16,321 nucleotides of DNA from NCBI GenBank assembly GCA_045538305.1, contig JAZSRC010000048.1:1-16321 (forward strand), given 5' to 3'. Position 1 is the stretch's first letter; each line of letters opens with the position of its first letter. The notes beneath the pieces were generated by a model. The model made no database searches, had not been told where the DNA came from, and saw only the letters and a program-made list of their open reading frames with translations. This stretch comes from SFHK01 sp045538305. Lineage in GTDB: Bacteria > Bacillota > Clostridia > Christensenellales > Aristaeellaceae. Below are positions 1 to 8,000 of this stretch, piece after piece. The position numbers and the translations under genes were made by a program.

Positions 1-188
1 ACACCATCGAAATTGCCGTCCAGATCAACGGAAAGGTCCGCGGACGCATCAATGTGCCCAGCGACCTGACCCGCGAAGCTGCACCCGCCTACTTTGCCGA
101 AAACGAAGAAGCGCAGAAGATTCTTTCCGGCGTAACGATCAAAAAGCTTGTATATGTACCGGGCAGACTGGTCAATATCGTAGCATAA
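1..188 (+). CDS. leuS: Leucyl-tRNA synthetase, C-terminal end (partial)
   Basis: Only the last 61 codons are in the window, read in frame from base 3 and ending in TAA at 186-188. The peptide starts TIEIAVQINGKVRGRI and ends VTIKKLVYVPGRLVNIVA. This matches the C-terminal domain of bacterial LeuRS, where the E. coli protein has VQVNGKVRAKI and VRKVIYVPGKLLNLV. That domain closes over the tRNA(Leu) elbow, and the enzyme charges tRNA(Leu) with leucine in the cytoplasm. The catalytic, editing and anticodon-binding domains lie upstream of base 1, so their integrity cannot be judged. The next gene, uppP, has the same direction but is separated by 130 bases with a hairpin, so the two are probably separate units. 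Confidence 0.93.
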   Translation, partial: TIEIAVQINGKVRGRINVPSDLTREAAPAYFAENEEAQKILSGVTIKKLVYVPGRLVNIVA

Positions 189-198
189 GAGATTATGA

Positions 199-228
199 AG
201 ATGGAGAGGGCGTTTGTCCTCTCCATCT
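199..228 (+). terminator. Stem-loop after leuS, probable terminator
   Basis: An 11-bp perfect inverted repeat, AGATGGAGAGG (199-209) and CCTCTCCATCT (218-228), encloses an 8-base loop, starting 11 bases after the leuS stop. It is not followed at once by a T-run; the nearest is TTTT at 238-241. It is therefore a weaker candidate intrinsic terminator than the others in this window, or simply a 3'-end protecting hairpin. Confidence 0.5.
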
Positions 229-318
229 GTCGGCCGGTTTTCCCCGGAAATATTCATGCCGAGGGCAATATTCCCCCCTTCTTTAGGCATATTATTTATC
301 AAAATTTTGAGGAGGGCT

Positions 319-1161
319 ATGTCTGTGGAATCCATTTCCTGGCTGAAAGCCGTTTTGATCGGTCTGTTTCAGGGGCTGACAGAGTTTCTTCCGGTCAGCT
401 CTTCCGGGCACATTATGATCCTGAACGAGTGGCTGGGCATTAATCTGGAGGGCGACTTCCTGAGCTTTTTTACCATTCTCCTTCACATCGGAACGCTGAT
501 CGCCGTATTCATTATGTACTATAAAAATATATGGCAGATGATCCGGCATCCGTTCAAATCCGACCTCAAATGGCTGATTGCAGCAACAATCCCCACGGTA
601 ATTTACGCGCTGATCCTGAAATTCACAGGCGCTGAGGATGTGCTCGACGGAGCCGCACGCACAATTCTGCCCTGGGCATTTTTCGCTACGTCCATCTTCC
701 TGTACATGGCCGATAAGTTTGCCGAATACCATCTGGTAGGTAAAACGAAGCTCAGGCATAAGAACGTAAATCTGCGCGACGCGCTCTTCATGGGCCTTAT
801 GCAGTGCATAGGTACGTTTGCCGGCGTTTCCAGAAGCGGTTCCACCATTATGGGCGGCCTGGCCTCTGGCCTCAATCGCAAACGCGTGGCAGACTTCTCT
901 TTCTTGATGTCAATCCCCGCCATACTGGGCGCGGCGCTTCTGGATACGCTTGATCTGGTGGAATCGGGCACAATGTCCACCATAACCATAGACTGGCTGC
1001 CAATTGCACTGGGCGTCGCTGCCGCAATGGTTTCCGGCCTTCTCGCCATCCGCTTCATGCTGTTTATGATCAAGAAGATTCACTTAAAGTGGTTCGCTGT
1101 GTATACCGGAATTCTGGGCGCATTCATACTGATCAACGATTTCCTGATTTCCAAGCTGTAA
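319..1161 (+). CDS. uppP: Undecaprenyl-diphosphatase (UppP/BacA family)
   Basis: The 280-residue integral membrane enzyme removes a phosphate from undecaprenyl diphosphate, recycling the lipid carrier for peptidoglycan and other wall polymers. Overexpression in this family gives bacitracin resistance. Visible family motifs are Q18-G-L-T-E22 followed by FLPVSSSGH (23-31), and a second conserved loop, GVSRSGST (169-176). Hydrophobic segments alternate through the length, as expected for the family. The start at ATG 319 is chosen because GGAGGG lies 3 bases upstream (310-315) and the protein then begins at the usual place before the first helix. An in-frame start at 214 would add 35 residues that are not family-like. 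One oddity is that the usual proline of the PGxSRSG loop is alanine here (A168). The gene is closed by a strong terminator and seems monocistronic. Confidence 0.95.
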   Translation: MSVESISWLKAVLIGLFQGLTEFLPVSSSGHIMILNEWLGINLEGDFLSFFTILLHIGTLIAVFIMYYKNIWQMIRHPFKSDLKWLIAATIPTVIYALILKFTGAEDVLDGAARTILPWAFFATSIFLYMADKFAEYHLVGKTKLRHKNVNLRDALFMGLMQCIGTFAGVSRSGSTIMGGLASGLNRKRVADFSFLMSIPAILGAALLDTLDLVESGTMSTITIDWLPIALGVAAAMVSGLLAIRFMLFMIKKIHLKWFAVYTGILGAFILINDFLISKL

Positions 1162-1169
1162 GCAAATAA

Positions 1170-1198
1170 GATCCGCCTTTTGGGCGGATCCATTTTTA
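1170..1198 (+). terminator. Intrinsic terminator of uppP
   Basis: The perfect 8-bp stem GATCCGCC (1170-1177) / GGCGGATC (1183-1190) has a 5-base loop and is followed by CATTTTTATC. It begins 9 bases after the uppP stop. The gene on the other strand ends at 1215. On that strand the hairpin is followed only by the weak tract CTTATTTGC, so its use in both directions is possible but less convincing. Confidence 0.85.
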
Positions 1199-1214
1199 TC
1201 TTCTTCACTCTGGT

Positions 1215-2924
1215 CTATATTCCGCATGCCGCTTTCAGAAGCTTTACTCTCGCTTCTCTGTATTTAGCAATATCCGTTTCGTAATCGGCGTAGCCTCTGA
1301 ATACGCTTGAAACAATTTCATCCTTCACGGCCTGGTCGATTTTTTCCAGCAGGAAAAGATCCTCAAGGCCCATTCTTTGCGCTTCCGCGCGGGTTGTCAG
1401 AAGCGGTTCGTTATAGCCCGGGTACACTACGGAAAAATCGCCCGCCGGCAGGAACAGATCGCGCTTGGGATGGAACTCCATAACGCCTTCGGAAAACATC
1501 CGCGCAGACCGATCGTACGGATCGTCGTTGGTCAGGAATTGGTTGTAACCCCAGTGCAGGAAGCCGGTAACGTTTGTATACTTGGCGGGCGCCCAGCCAA
1601 GATAGGTCTGGCGCAGCCGCTGCATATCCAGCATACGGTTCAAATATTTTCCGCCAGGCGTAAGGCAGGTATATACATACAGCTTATCGCCCGCTTCCAC
1701 ACGCGCATCGTAATACTCCCTGTCATTTTCATAGGTTTCGTTTGTCGGACACCATACGTCGATCATGCCGGTCAATGCGTGGGTGGGCAGTACGGGTTCC
1801 ATTATGCTGACGCCGGGCAGCTCCTCGCGAGCGATTCTGGACATAATCGAATACACCTTGGCAAGGGCGTCGTTGGGTTCGTCCAATATGCACTGCTCCC
1901 AGCAGCCTTTCAAACCTCTCTTTTCCAGATATTCATTCAATAAGCGCATCTCAGAGCGAAGCGTATCCTGGCCCTCCTCCGTTTCGATATCCTCGCCGGT
2001 TATGTTGATGCGCGCGCGGCAGCCATTGTCAAACTTGTCGAACGCAACTTTTCTGAACGCCTTTCTGACTTCATCGGGCGATGTAAACGTATCATGCGGA
2101 AGCGACTGATAGAACTGATCGTTGTCGCCCTGTCCCTCGCTTCTGCCCGCCAGCGCCATGCCCTGAAAAAGCTGTATGCCCGCGCTGCGTCCGGCTTCGA
2201 TGTATTTGTCAAAGCGCTTTTCATTAAGCTCCATTACGCCATCCTTCATGCGGATAAAAAAGCCCAGCGGCAGCGGCATGATATTCTGGCGCATGAATAC
2301 CGCCATGCGAAGGTATTTATCCAGCATGCGAAAATACGCGGGCGAATCCATTTCCACCGAATGATAGCGGCAGATATTGGCATAGGAAATCCAGTTTACA
2401 ACCCTGTGCGTATCGGCGTTTGCCTTATCGACCTTTGCCGGATACCGGACAACGCCAAGGGACAGCGTTTCGGTTTTTCCCATATGGGTTACGCGGATTT
2501 TCCATTCGTCACGTTCGATTGCCCTTGTATACTCCACAACGGTTTTAAACGCCACAGCGCAGCTGACGCCAGCCGGCATGAGGAGATTGTACATGGGTTT
2601 GAGAACGTCATACACATAAAACGGCGCCTTGCGGATCACGGAATCGTTTACATCGTCGTGCAGGTATGCGCTTCTCTGGCGCGCTCCGGTATTTACTTCC
2701 ACCGGTACATATTTCAGCTCGTACAAACGATAGGCCGTATGCGGACCTTCCACCTCGACCGCAACAGGCATACCGGGCGTAAGCCCCGATATCATGATGT
2801 GAACGCCCACATACATGCCATTTGCGCCGGCAACCTCGTATTCCTTAGCGCCCGCCGAAGCATCCGAATCCGGATACAGACTATCAAGCTCGTCAAACAG
2901 AGCAGCGGTGAATTCCGTATTCAT
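1215..2924 (-). CDS. DUF4091-domain protein, GH123-like, cytoplasmic
   Basis: A 569-residue protein with an N-terminal beta-rich region (about 1-165) and a (beta/alpha)-barrel-like region (about 175-500). The barrel carries the DUF4091 hallmarks: ILDEPND at 346-352 (compare SDEP in the family) and GFLHWGYNQF at 454-463. DUF4091 lies within the GH123 group of glycoside hydrolases, in which an adjacent Asp-Glu pair supports substrate-assisted hydrolysis of N-acetylgalactosaminides. D348-E349 would be that pair here. There is no signal peptide or membrane segment, so the protein is expected inside the cell; no transporter or sugar-metabolism gene is nearby. The start ATG at 2924 has GGGGGGAT upstream on the minus strand. 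It follows hpf by 83 bases with a terminator between. The fold and family are fairly safe; the substrate is unknown and GalNAc is only a family-level guess. Confidence 0.75.
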   Translation of the reverse strand: MNTEFTAALFDELDSLYPDSDASAGAKEYEVAGANGMYVGVHIMISGLTPGMPVAVEVEGPHTAYRLYELKYVPVEVNTGARQRSAYLHDDVNDSVIRKAPFYVYDVLKPMYNLLMPAGVSCAVAFKTVVEYTRAIERDEWKIRVTHMGKTETLSLGVVRYPAKVDKANADTHRVVNWISYANICRYHSVEMDSPAYFRMLDKYLRMAVFMRQNIMPLPLGFFIRMKDGVMELNEKRFDKYIEAGRSAGIQLFQGMALAGRSEGQGDNDQFYQSLPHDTFTSPDEVRKAFRKVAFDKFDNGCRARINITGEDIETEEGQDTLRSEMRLLNEYLEKRGLKGCWEQCILDEPNDALAKVYSIMSRIAREELPGVSIMEPVLPTHALTGMIDVWCPTNETYENDREYYDARVEAGDKLYVYTCLTPGGKYLNRMLDMQRLRQTYLGWAPAKYTNVTGFLHWGYNQFLTNDDPYDRSARMFSEGVMEFHPKRDLFLPAGDFSVVYPGYNEPLLTTRAEAQRMGLEDLFLLEKIDQAVKDEIVSSVFRGYADYETDIAKYREARVKLLKAACGI

Positions 2925-2950
2925 ATTCCTATCCCCCCGATTATTTCATT

Positions 2951-2991
2951 GAACAAAAACATAAATACAGGGCGAACGATACCGTCCGCCC
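2951..2991 (-). terminator. Intrinsic terminator of hpf
   Basis: On the minus strand GGGCGGACG (2991-2983) pairs with CGTTCGCCC (2978-2970) with one G-U pair and a 4-base loop. It is followed by TGTATTTATGTTTTTGTTC. It lies 16 bases after the hpf stop, between hpf and the DUF4091 gene, so expression of the latter would need read-through or a promoter I cannot see. Confidence 0.8.
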
Positions 2992-3007
2992 CGAAAAGAC
3001 ATTTTGA

Positions 3008-3541
3008 TCAGTTGTCGGGCTCGAGCAGGCCGTAATCGCCGTCCTGACGGATATACAGCACGCACATGCGGCCAGAATCCGAATTCTCGAACAAATAGAA
3101 ATTGTGGCCCAGCATTTCCATCTGCATGATGGCGTCTTCCACGCTCATGGGCTTGACCGCAAAGTGTTTTACGCGCACTACCTTGCGCTCCTGTTCTTCC
3201 TCAACGTCCTCGAACACGGGTTCGGGCTGAACAGCGGGCGCAGGCGCATGCAGGCGTTTGTCAAGCTTGGTGCGATGGCGGCGAATCTGGCGGGAAAGTT
3301 TGTCTACCGCCTTATCGATGGCAGCGTACATGTCGGAAGTAATTTCCTCGGCGCGGAAAATCATATTTCGGTCGTTGATCGTAATTTCCGCAATGTTCTT
3401 CCCGCCCTTTTCCTGCGTGAACTTGATCTGCGCATCGGAATCCGGGCCAAAAAACCAGTCAAGCTTATTTAGCTTCTTATCGGCATATTGCTGAAGGCTG
3501 TCAGTGACATCCATAAATCTTCCATAATATTTCGTCTTCAT
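3008..3541 (-). CDS. hpf: Ribosome hibernation promoting factor, long form
   Basis: A 177-residue protein of the long HPF/RaiA family, which binds the 30S decoding region and joins 70S ribosomes into inactive 100S dimers in slow growth. Residues 1-97 form the S30AE ribosome-binding domain, starting MKTKYYGRFMDVTDSLQQYA and rich in basic residues at 82-97 (SRQIRRHRTKLDKRLH). A Pro/Glu-rich linker covers about 99-118. Residues 120-177 form the dimerisation domain, with the typical VKHFAVKPMSVEDAIMQMEM and NFYLFENSDSG. The start at 3541 is chosen over in-frame ATGs at 3562 and 3628 because it has GGAAGGACGG upstream at about 9 bases and gives the usual N-terminus. A 10-codon ORF with its own strong ribosome binding site lies in the leader. 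Confidence 0.95.
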   Translation of the reverse strand: MKTKYYGRFMDVTDSLQQYADKKLNKLDWFFGPDSDAQIKFTQEKGGKNIAEITINDRNMIFRAEEITSDMYAAIDKAVDKLSRQIRRHRTKLDKRLHAPAPAVQPEPVFEDVEEEQERKVVRVKHFAVKPMSVEDAIMQMEMLGHNFYLFENSDSGRMCVLYIRQDGDYGLLEPDN

Positions 3542-3567
3542 AATTGTAATCCGTCCTTCCATATTTG

Positions 3568-3600
3568 TTATGAGGTTCTCACCGGATTGACCTGTTCCAT
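3568..3600 (-). CDS. Short leader ORF upstream of hpf (10 aa)
   Basis: On the minus strand AAGGGAGG (3617-3610) stands 9 bases before ATG 3600. This opens an ORF of 10 codons, MEQVNPVRTS, ending in TAA at 3570-3568, 26 bases before the hpf start. It lies in the predicted hpf 5' leader. The ribosome binding site is better than that of hpf itself. A small TGAG-AAC-CTCA hairpin overlaps its end (3580-3570). The match of a strong site, correct spacing and a short ORF suggests a translated leader peptide controlling hpf, but this is inference. It could also be chance. Confidence 0.45.
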   Translation of the reverse strand: MEQVNPVRTS

Positions 3601-3667
3601 AGGAATCAGCCTCCCTTCCGATATACATATTCTATACGCATGTTAATTCTTCCTGCCATTTCCGGCT

Positions 3668-3698
3668 AATATAAATTTTTTTTATTTTTATCGTGCAA
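3668..3698 (-). promoter_or_regulatory. Candidate promoter of hpf
   Basis: On the minus strand TTGCAC (3698-3693) and TATATT (3673-3668) are 19 bases apart, with an A-rich spacer. An alternative -10, TTTATA, shifted by two bases gives a 17-base spacer. The start of transcription would fall near 3660, giving a leader of about 120 bases that contains the 10-codon ORF. The match is moderate. Confidence 0.45.
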
Positions 3699-3758
3699 TT
3701 CATCCCACAAAAAGCAAAACATCCAAATATATGTGCCTTTCTTCATTCGGAAACGCAT

Positions 3759-3789
3759 TTCAATTCTCCTCTGAGCCAGGAGGTATAAT
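3759..3789 (+). promoter_or_regulatory. Candidate promoter of the small membrane protein gene
   Basis: A perfect TATAAT -10 lies at 3784-3789, 35 bases before the start codon at 3824. The -35 is poor: TTCAAT at 3759-3764 with a 19-base spacer, or CAATTC at 3761-3766 with 17. A small inverted repeat, CTCCT (3766-3770) and AGGAG (3778-3782), sits between the two boxes and could be an operator, though it is short enough to be chance. Confidence 0.5.
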
Positions 3790-3823
3790 CAGCACAGAAA
3801 GAAACGAACGGAGGAATGAAAAA

Positions 3824-4039
3824 ATGGTTGTTGTTCCGATCAAGTGGATTCCCTATCTTCTGGTGATTAGCGGTATTTACTCCCTGTTTTCAGGCGACGT
3901 ATCCGTTGTAGGATCTCTGGTTATGCTCGCACTCGGCAGTCTGTGGCTGTTCCTAAAATACTCATATAGATCTTCCCAAAAAGCGCAAAACAGCGAAGAA
4001 CTCCAGAGCAATGAAAGCCATGACGCCGTCAATGCATAA
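3824..4039 (+). CDS. Small two-helix membrane protein, unknown function
   Basis: A 71-residue protein that I do not recognise. Two hydrophobic stretches, about residues 8-23 (WIPYLLVISGIYSLFS) and 28-46 (VVGSLVMLALGSLWLFLKY), are split by a short GDVS turn, suggesting a membrane hairpin. A hydrophilic Ser/Glu/Asn-rich tail follows (about 47-71). The start at ATG 3824 is set by ACGGAGGA (3808-3815), 8 bases upstream. A longer in-frame reading from 3731 would cross the promoter and is unlikely. It is a single-gene unit: a TATAAT box stands in front and a strong two-way terminator behind. It lies between the divergent hpf and the converging ftsY operon, and neither neighbour suggests a role. I am fairly sure it is a real gene because of the promoter, ribosome binding site and terminator set. 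Confidence 0.65.
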   Translation: MVVVPIKWIPYLLVISGIYSLFSGDVSVVGSLVMLALGSLWLFLKYSYRSSQKAQNSEELQSNESHDAVNA

Positions 4040-4056
4040 TACGCTTCCAAAAATAA

Positions 4057-4100
4057 AATCTGCCTCAGGGGGAACAACCCCGCATGAGGCAGATTCTTTT
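4057..4100. terminator. Two-way terminator between small gene and ftsY
   Basis: The perfect 11-bp stem AATCTGCCTCA (4057-4067) / TGAGGCAGATT (4085-4095) is extended by an inner GGGG/CCCC pairing (GGGGG 4068-4072, CCCC 4078-4081) with a 3-base bulge. CTTTTG follows on the plus strand. On the minus strand the stem is followed by TTATTTTTGG. It therefore serves both converging genes; ftsY stops at 4102, inside reach of the stem. Confidence 0.9.
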
Positions 4101-4101
4101 G

Positions 4102-5004
4102 TTAATCGCCAATGATCGCGTCGACAAATTCCTTGGCGTCAAAGGACTGCATATCGTCAATGCCCTCGCCCACGCCGATATAGCGCACGGGCAGACCCAG
4201 CTCCTGACGAATCGCAACGGCGATACCACCCTTTGCGGTTCCGTCAAGCTTGGTAAGAATGATGCCGTCAAGGTCAGCGACATCCTTGAATACGCGCGCC
4301 TGATTCAGTCCGTTCTGGCCGGTTGTCGCATCGATAACCAGCAGCGCATGAATCTTCGCTTCAGGGAAATCACGGTTGACAATGCGGGCCATCTTCTTAA
4401 GCTCCTCCATGAGGTGCGTTTTGTTATGAAGTCTTCCGGCCGTATCCACAATCATCACGTCCGCATGGCGGGCCTTGGCTGCCTGAATACCGTCGTACAC
4501 AACGCTGGCGGGATCCGCGCCCTCTCCTCTTTTTACAATCGGAACGTCCGCGCGTTCGGCCCATACGTTCAGCTGCTCGGCGGCAGCGGCGCGGAAGGTA
4601 TCGCCGGCTACGATCAGTACGCGTCGTCCGATGGCTTTCATACGCGTGGCAAGCTTGCCAATGGAGGTCGTTTTGCCAACGCCGTTTACGCCAATGATAA
4701 ACAGTACCGACGGACTCTCAAGGTTCATAGGCTTATCGCGCATCATATCGGCCAGGATGTTGGAAAACTCGCGCTTGGCGCGCGCAGGATCGCCGATTTT
4801 TTCTGCAGTACATTTTGCACGCAGCTTGCCTACGGCTTCCTCCGCCGTTTTTACGCCGACGTCCGACATGACCATAATGTCCGTAAGCTCATCGTAAAAA
4901 TCATCGTCCAGCTCGCGGGTATTCTCCACAAGCTCGTTCATCTTTGCGCCCATATTGCCGCGCGTCTTGAAAAGGCCCTCTTTAATCTTGGAAAACAATC
5001 CCAT
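4102..5004 (-). CDS. ftsY: Signal recognition particle receptor FtsY
   Basis: A 300-residue SRP GTPase receptor. It docks Ffh-bound ribosomes at the membrane and hands nascent membrane proteins to SecYEG. An N domain (about 1-95) precedes the G domain with all motifs intact: GVNGVGKTT (105-113), DTFRAAA (135-141), DTAGR (187-191), TKLDGTAKGG (251-260) and GVGE (277-280). It lacks the long acidic A domain of the E. coli protein, as is normal in Gram-positives, and starts MGLFSKIKEGL, a short amphipathic helix for membrane contact. AAGGAGG lies 7 bases before ATG 5004. It follows smc by 24 bases and is the last gene of the plsX operon. The ylxM-ffh pair that often follows in Bacillota is absent; a terminator stands there instead. 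Confidence 0.97.
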   Translation of the reverse strand: MGLFSKIKEGLFKTRGNMGAKMNELVENTRELDDDFYDELTDIMVMSDVGVKTAEEAVGKLRAKCTAEKIGDPARAKREFSNILADMMRDKPMNLESPSVLFIIGVNGVGKTTSIGKLATRMKAIGRRVLIVAGDTFRAAAAEQLNVWAERADVPIVKRGEGADPASVVYDGIQAAKARHADVMIVDTAGRLHNKTHLMEELKKMARIVNRDFPEAKIHALLVIDATTGQNGLNQARVFKDVADLDGIILTKLDGTAKGGIAVAIRQELGLPVRYIGVGEGIDDMQSFDAKEFVDAIIGD

Positions 5005-5028
5005 GGTTCTGCCTCCTTCATCGACGCG

Positions 5029-8000
5029 CTATACCGCGTCGGCGAGCTTTATGCTCATCATTTTACTTACGCCCTTTTCCTCCATGGCAACACCGTACAG
5101 CGCGTCGCAGCGGGCCATGGTGCCCTTTCTGTGCGTAACGACGACAAACTGCGTTTTGGTGGAATAGGTTTTGAGGTATTCCGCAAAGTTATCGATATTG
5201 GCATCGTCCAGCGCTGCTTCAATCTCATCCAGTATGCAAAACGGCGTGGGCTTCAGCTTCAGCATGGCAAACAGAATCGCAATTGCCGTAAGCGCCCGCT
5301 CGCCGCCCGATAAAGGCGACAGCATCTGAAGCTTTTTGCCCGGCGGCTGCGCGACAATTTCGATGCCGCTGGTCAGCGCTTCGTTCGGATTTTCAAGCCG
5401 CAGTTCCGCCCGGCCTCCGCCGAAAAGCTCGGTAAACGTTTGCCGGAAATATACGTCCATCTGTTCAAACTGCGCCTTGAACTGCTTTTCCATTTTGCCG
5501 GTAAGGTCTTCGATAATACCGACAAGGTCGCTCTGGGCGCGGTCAAGGTCGTCCCGCTGCCGGCTGAGCTCGGTAAATCGCTCAACGGTCTGCCGGTACT
5601 CCTCCATGGCGGAAACGTTCACACTGCCCATCTGTCGGATTTCCGCGCGTACGGCGTTCAGCCTTCTTTCGCTTTCCGCAAGCCTGAAGTCGGCGATGCG
5701 GAATTCCTCCGCACCCTCCTCAGTCAGCTGATACTCCTCCCAAATACGATCCGTCATCTGCTTTAAGTCGTTCTCCACCCGGGCAAGCGCCATTTCACCC
5801 CTGTGATTCCGGTCGGTCAGCTCCTCCGTGCTTACGCGAAGCGCCTCCGCGGCTTCATTGATTTCCTTAAGCTCGCTTTGAACGGCCAGTCGCCCTTCAT
5901 CCGCTTTCTTAAATTCGCTTCTTGCTTCGTTCAGACTCGCCTTCAGAAGGGAGAGCGTCCTCTCTTCGTTTTTCAGCTGCTCCTGATCCTTCAGGATTTC
6001 TTCCTCGCATTTCGCGAGCGTTTCGCCGGCTTCCCTCAGAATCCGCGCCTGATCGCCCTTCTGGGCATTCAGTCGATTCAGATCCGACTGAAGCGCCTCA
6101 AAGCCGCGCTTTGCCGTAGCGAGCTGCACCCTGTGCGCGCCCGCACGATCGCGCACGCCGTTTAACAGGATACGCTTTTCAACAAGCTCCGACTGCATCT
6201 GCTGCGCCCGTCGTCTGAGTTCCACGCCCGCGCCCTCTTCGTCCTGCTTACGGGCGGACAGCATTTCAAGATTCTGCTCGATTTCTTCCTTCTGCTGAAG
6301 AAGCTGCTCCCTTGCCAGAACGACGCGCTCGGCGCGCGCGCGGTGCTGATCAATTTCATCCTTTGCCGTTACGTAATGCTCCTCTGCGCGGGTAACGGCA
6401 ATTTCCTGCTGGTGTAAATCGTCAAACAGCTGCGCCCGTTCGCGCTTCAGCGCTGCCCTAAGATCCTCCTGCGCGCGCATGCGCTCCTGCATTTCGCGGT
6501 AGCGTTCATTCAAAAGCAGCATGTTTTCGTTGCCTTCCTTGATTTCGCGCTCGCGGGATAATAGGGACGTCATCCTCGACTGTACGCTGCCGCCGGTCAT
6601 TGAACCGCCTGAATGCATTACATCGCCATCCAGCGTTACCAGCCGGAACTGATACCGACCCGCACGCTGAATCGCAATGCCGCTGGTCATGTCCTCCGCA
6701 ACGATCGTCCTTCCAAGCAGACTTACAATTATACCCTGATACTTTTTGTCATACTCCACCAGCTCCGATGCAAGGCCGATGCAGCCGGGCATCTGAAGCA
6801 GGCGCCTGTCGCCCGCGTCCATCGTGCGTCCGCGGACGGACGATATCGGCAAAAACGTCGCGCGGCCAAAACGATTTCGCTTCAGGTACTCGATCATTGC
6901 CTGTGCGTCCTCGTCACGGTCAACGACAATGTTTTGAAGCGCTGCGCCGAGCACCATGTCCAGCGCCCGTTCCAGACGCTGCGGCGCACGGATAATGGAT
7001 GCGACAACGCCGTGTACGCCGGCGCCGCCGCGCCTTTCGGCTTCCTTCAGCACCTGCTTGACGGACAGATTATAGCCCTCATAATCGCGCTTGATTTCAT
7101 TGAGCAGCTTAAGCCTGCTGCTTAGCTCCTGACGCATGGAATTCAGCTTCTGGCTTTCGCCAGCCAGCTGATCGTATTCCTCGCCGGCTTTTCTCGTCTT
7201 TTCGCTGATTTCGGTAGCCGCTTTGGTAAAAGCGCTCAGCCGTTCCTTTTCCTGAGTCAAAACGTCCTCGGCGTCCGACAGCTGGCGCATCAGCGTTTCC
7301 GTGCGTTTGCCGTCCTCGTTTTCGCTTTCGGACATGCTGCTTATCTGCCTTTGCGCCGCTTCCAAAAGCGCCGTCAGACGCGCCTGTTCGCTTTTTACGT
7401 CGCCAATGGCGTTCATGGCACGGATAATGCGTTCTTTGACGCTTTCGGTTTCCTCTTCCAGCGTTTCGGTTTCCTTTTCGGAGCGGGAAAGCTCATCCTC
7501 AAGGGCGGCCTGTTCGGCTTCACGGCTTTCAATTTCCTGTCTTTCGGCCTCGATCTGGCTTGACAGCTCGCTTATTCGCTTTTCAATGCCGCTTCCGCCT
7601 TCCCTGGCAGCCTCCAGTTCGCGCGATGCGCGTTCATGATCGCGCACAGCCGCCTGCAAGCGTTCGCGCACAACGCCCGCCGCGCCTTCCTGCTGTTCGG
7701 TTTCGCGGATCAGTTCCTGCAGCTCATCGCGAAGGCGCGCGGTTTCAATCTCCTTATCGGTCAGCTGCGCCTGACATTTTTCACGCCTTTGGGAAAGCGC
7801 ATACTGCTCCCGCTCGTTTTCATTCAGCGCTTCCTTAAGCGCGTTCACGGTTTCCGTAAGCTCGTCAATGCGCTCGCGGTATCTTTCCGAGCGGATCAGG
7901 AATACATTCAATTCCAGCCCCTTCTGTTCGTCGCGAAGAGCGATAAACTTTCTTGCTTCCTCGCTTTGCACGCGAAGGGGTTCAATTCTCGCTTCCAGCT

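Noticed and set aside
214..318. Longer uppP start at ATG 214
   Set aside because: It lies inside the loop of the hairpin after leuS, has no ribosome binding site, and would add 35 residues not typical of UppP. ATG 319 has GGAGGG directly upstream.
3542..3823. raiA-type structured RNA upstream of hpf
   Set aside because: Large structured RNAs of about 200 bases are known near this gene family, but apart from a 4-bp hairpin I could not draw a convincing fold here, and the predicted leader is only about 120 bases. A covariance search could still change this.
4084..5313. 409-codon open frame on the plus strand across ftsY and the smc end
   Set aside because: It lies antisense to two genes with complete family motifs, has no ribosome binding site, and its protein has no recognisable features. 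Long antisense frames of this kind (also 2094-3035 and 7636-8748) follow from the codon bias of the true genes.
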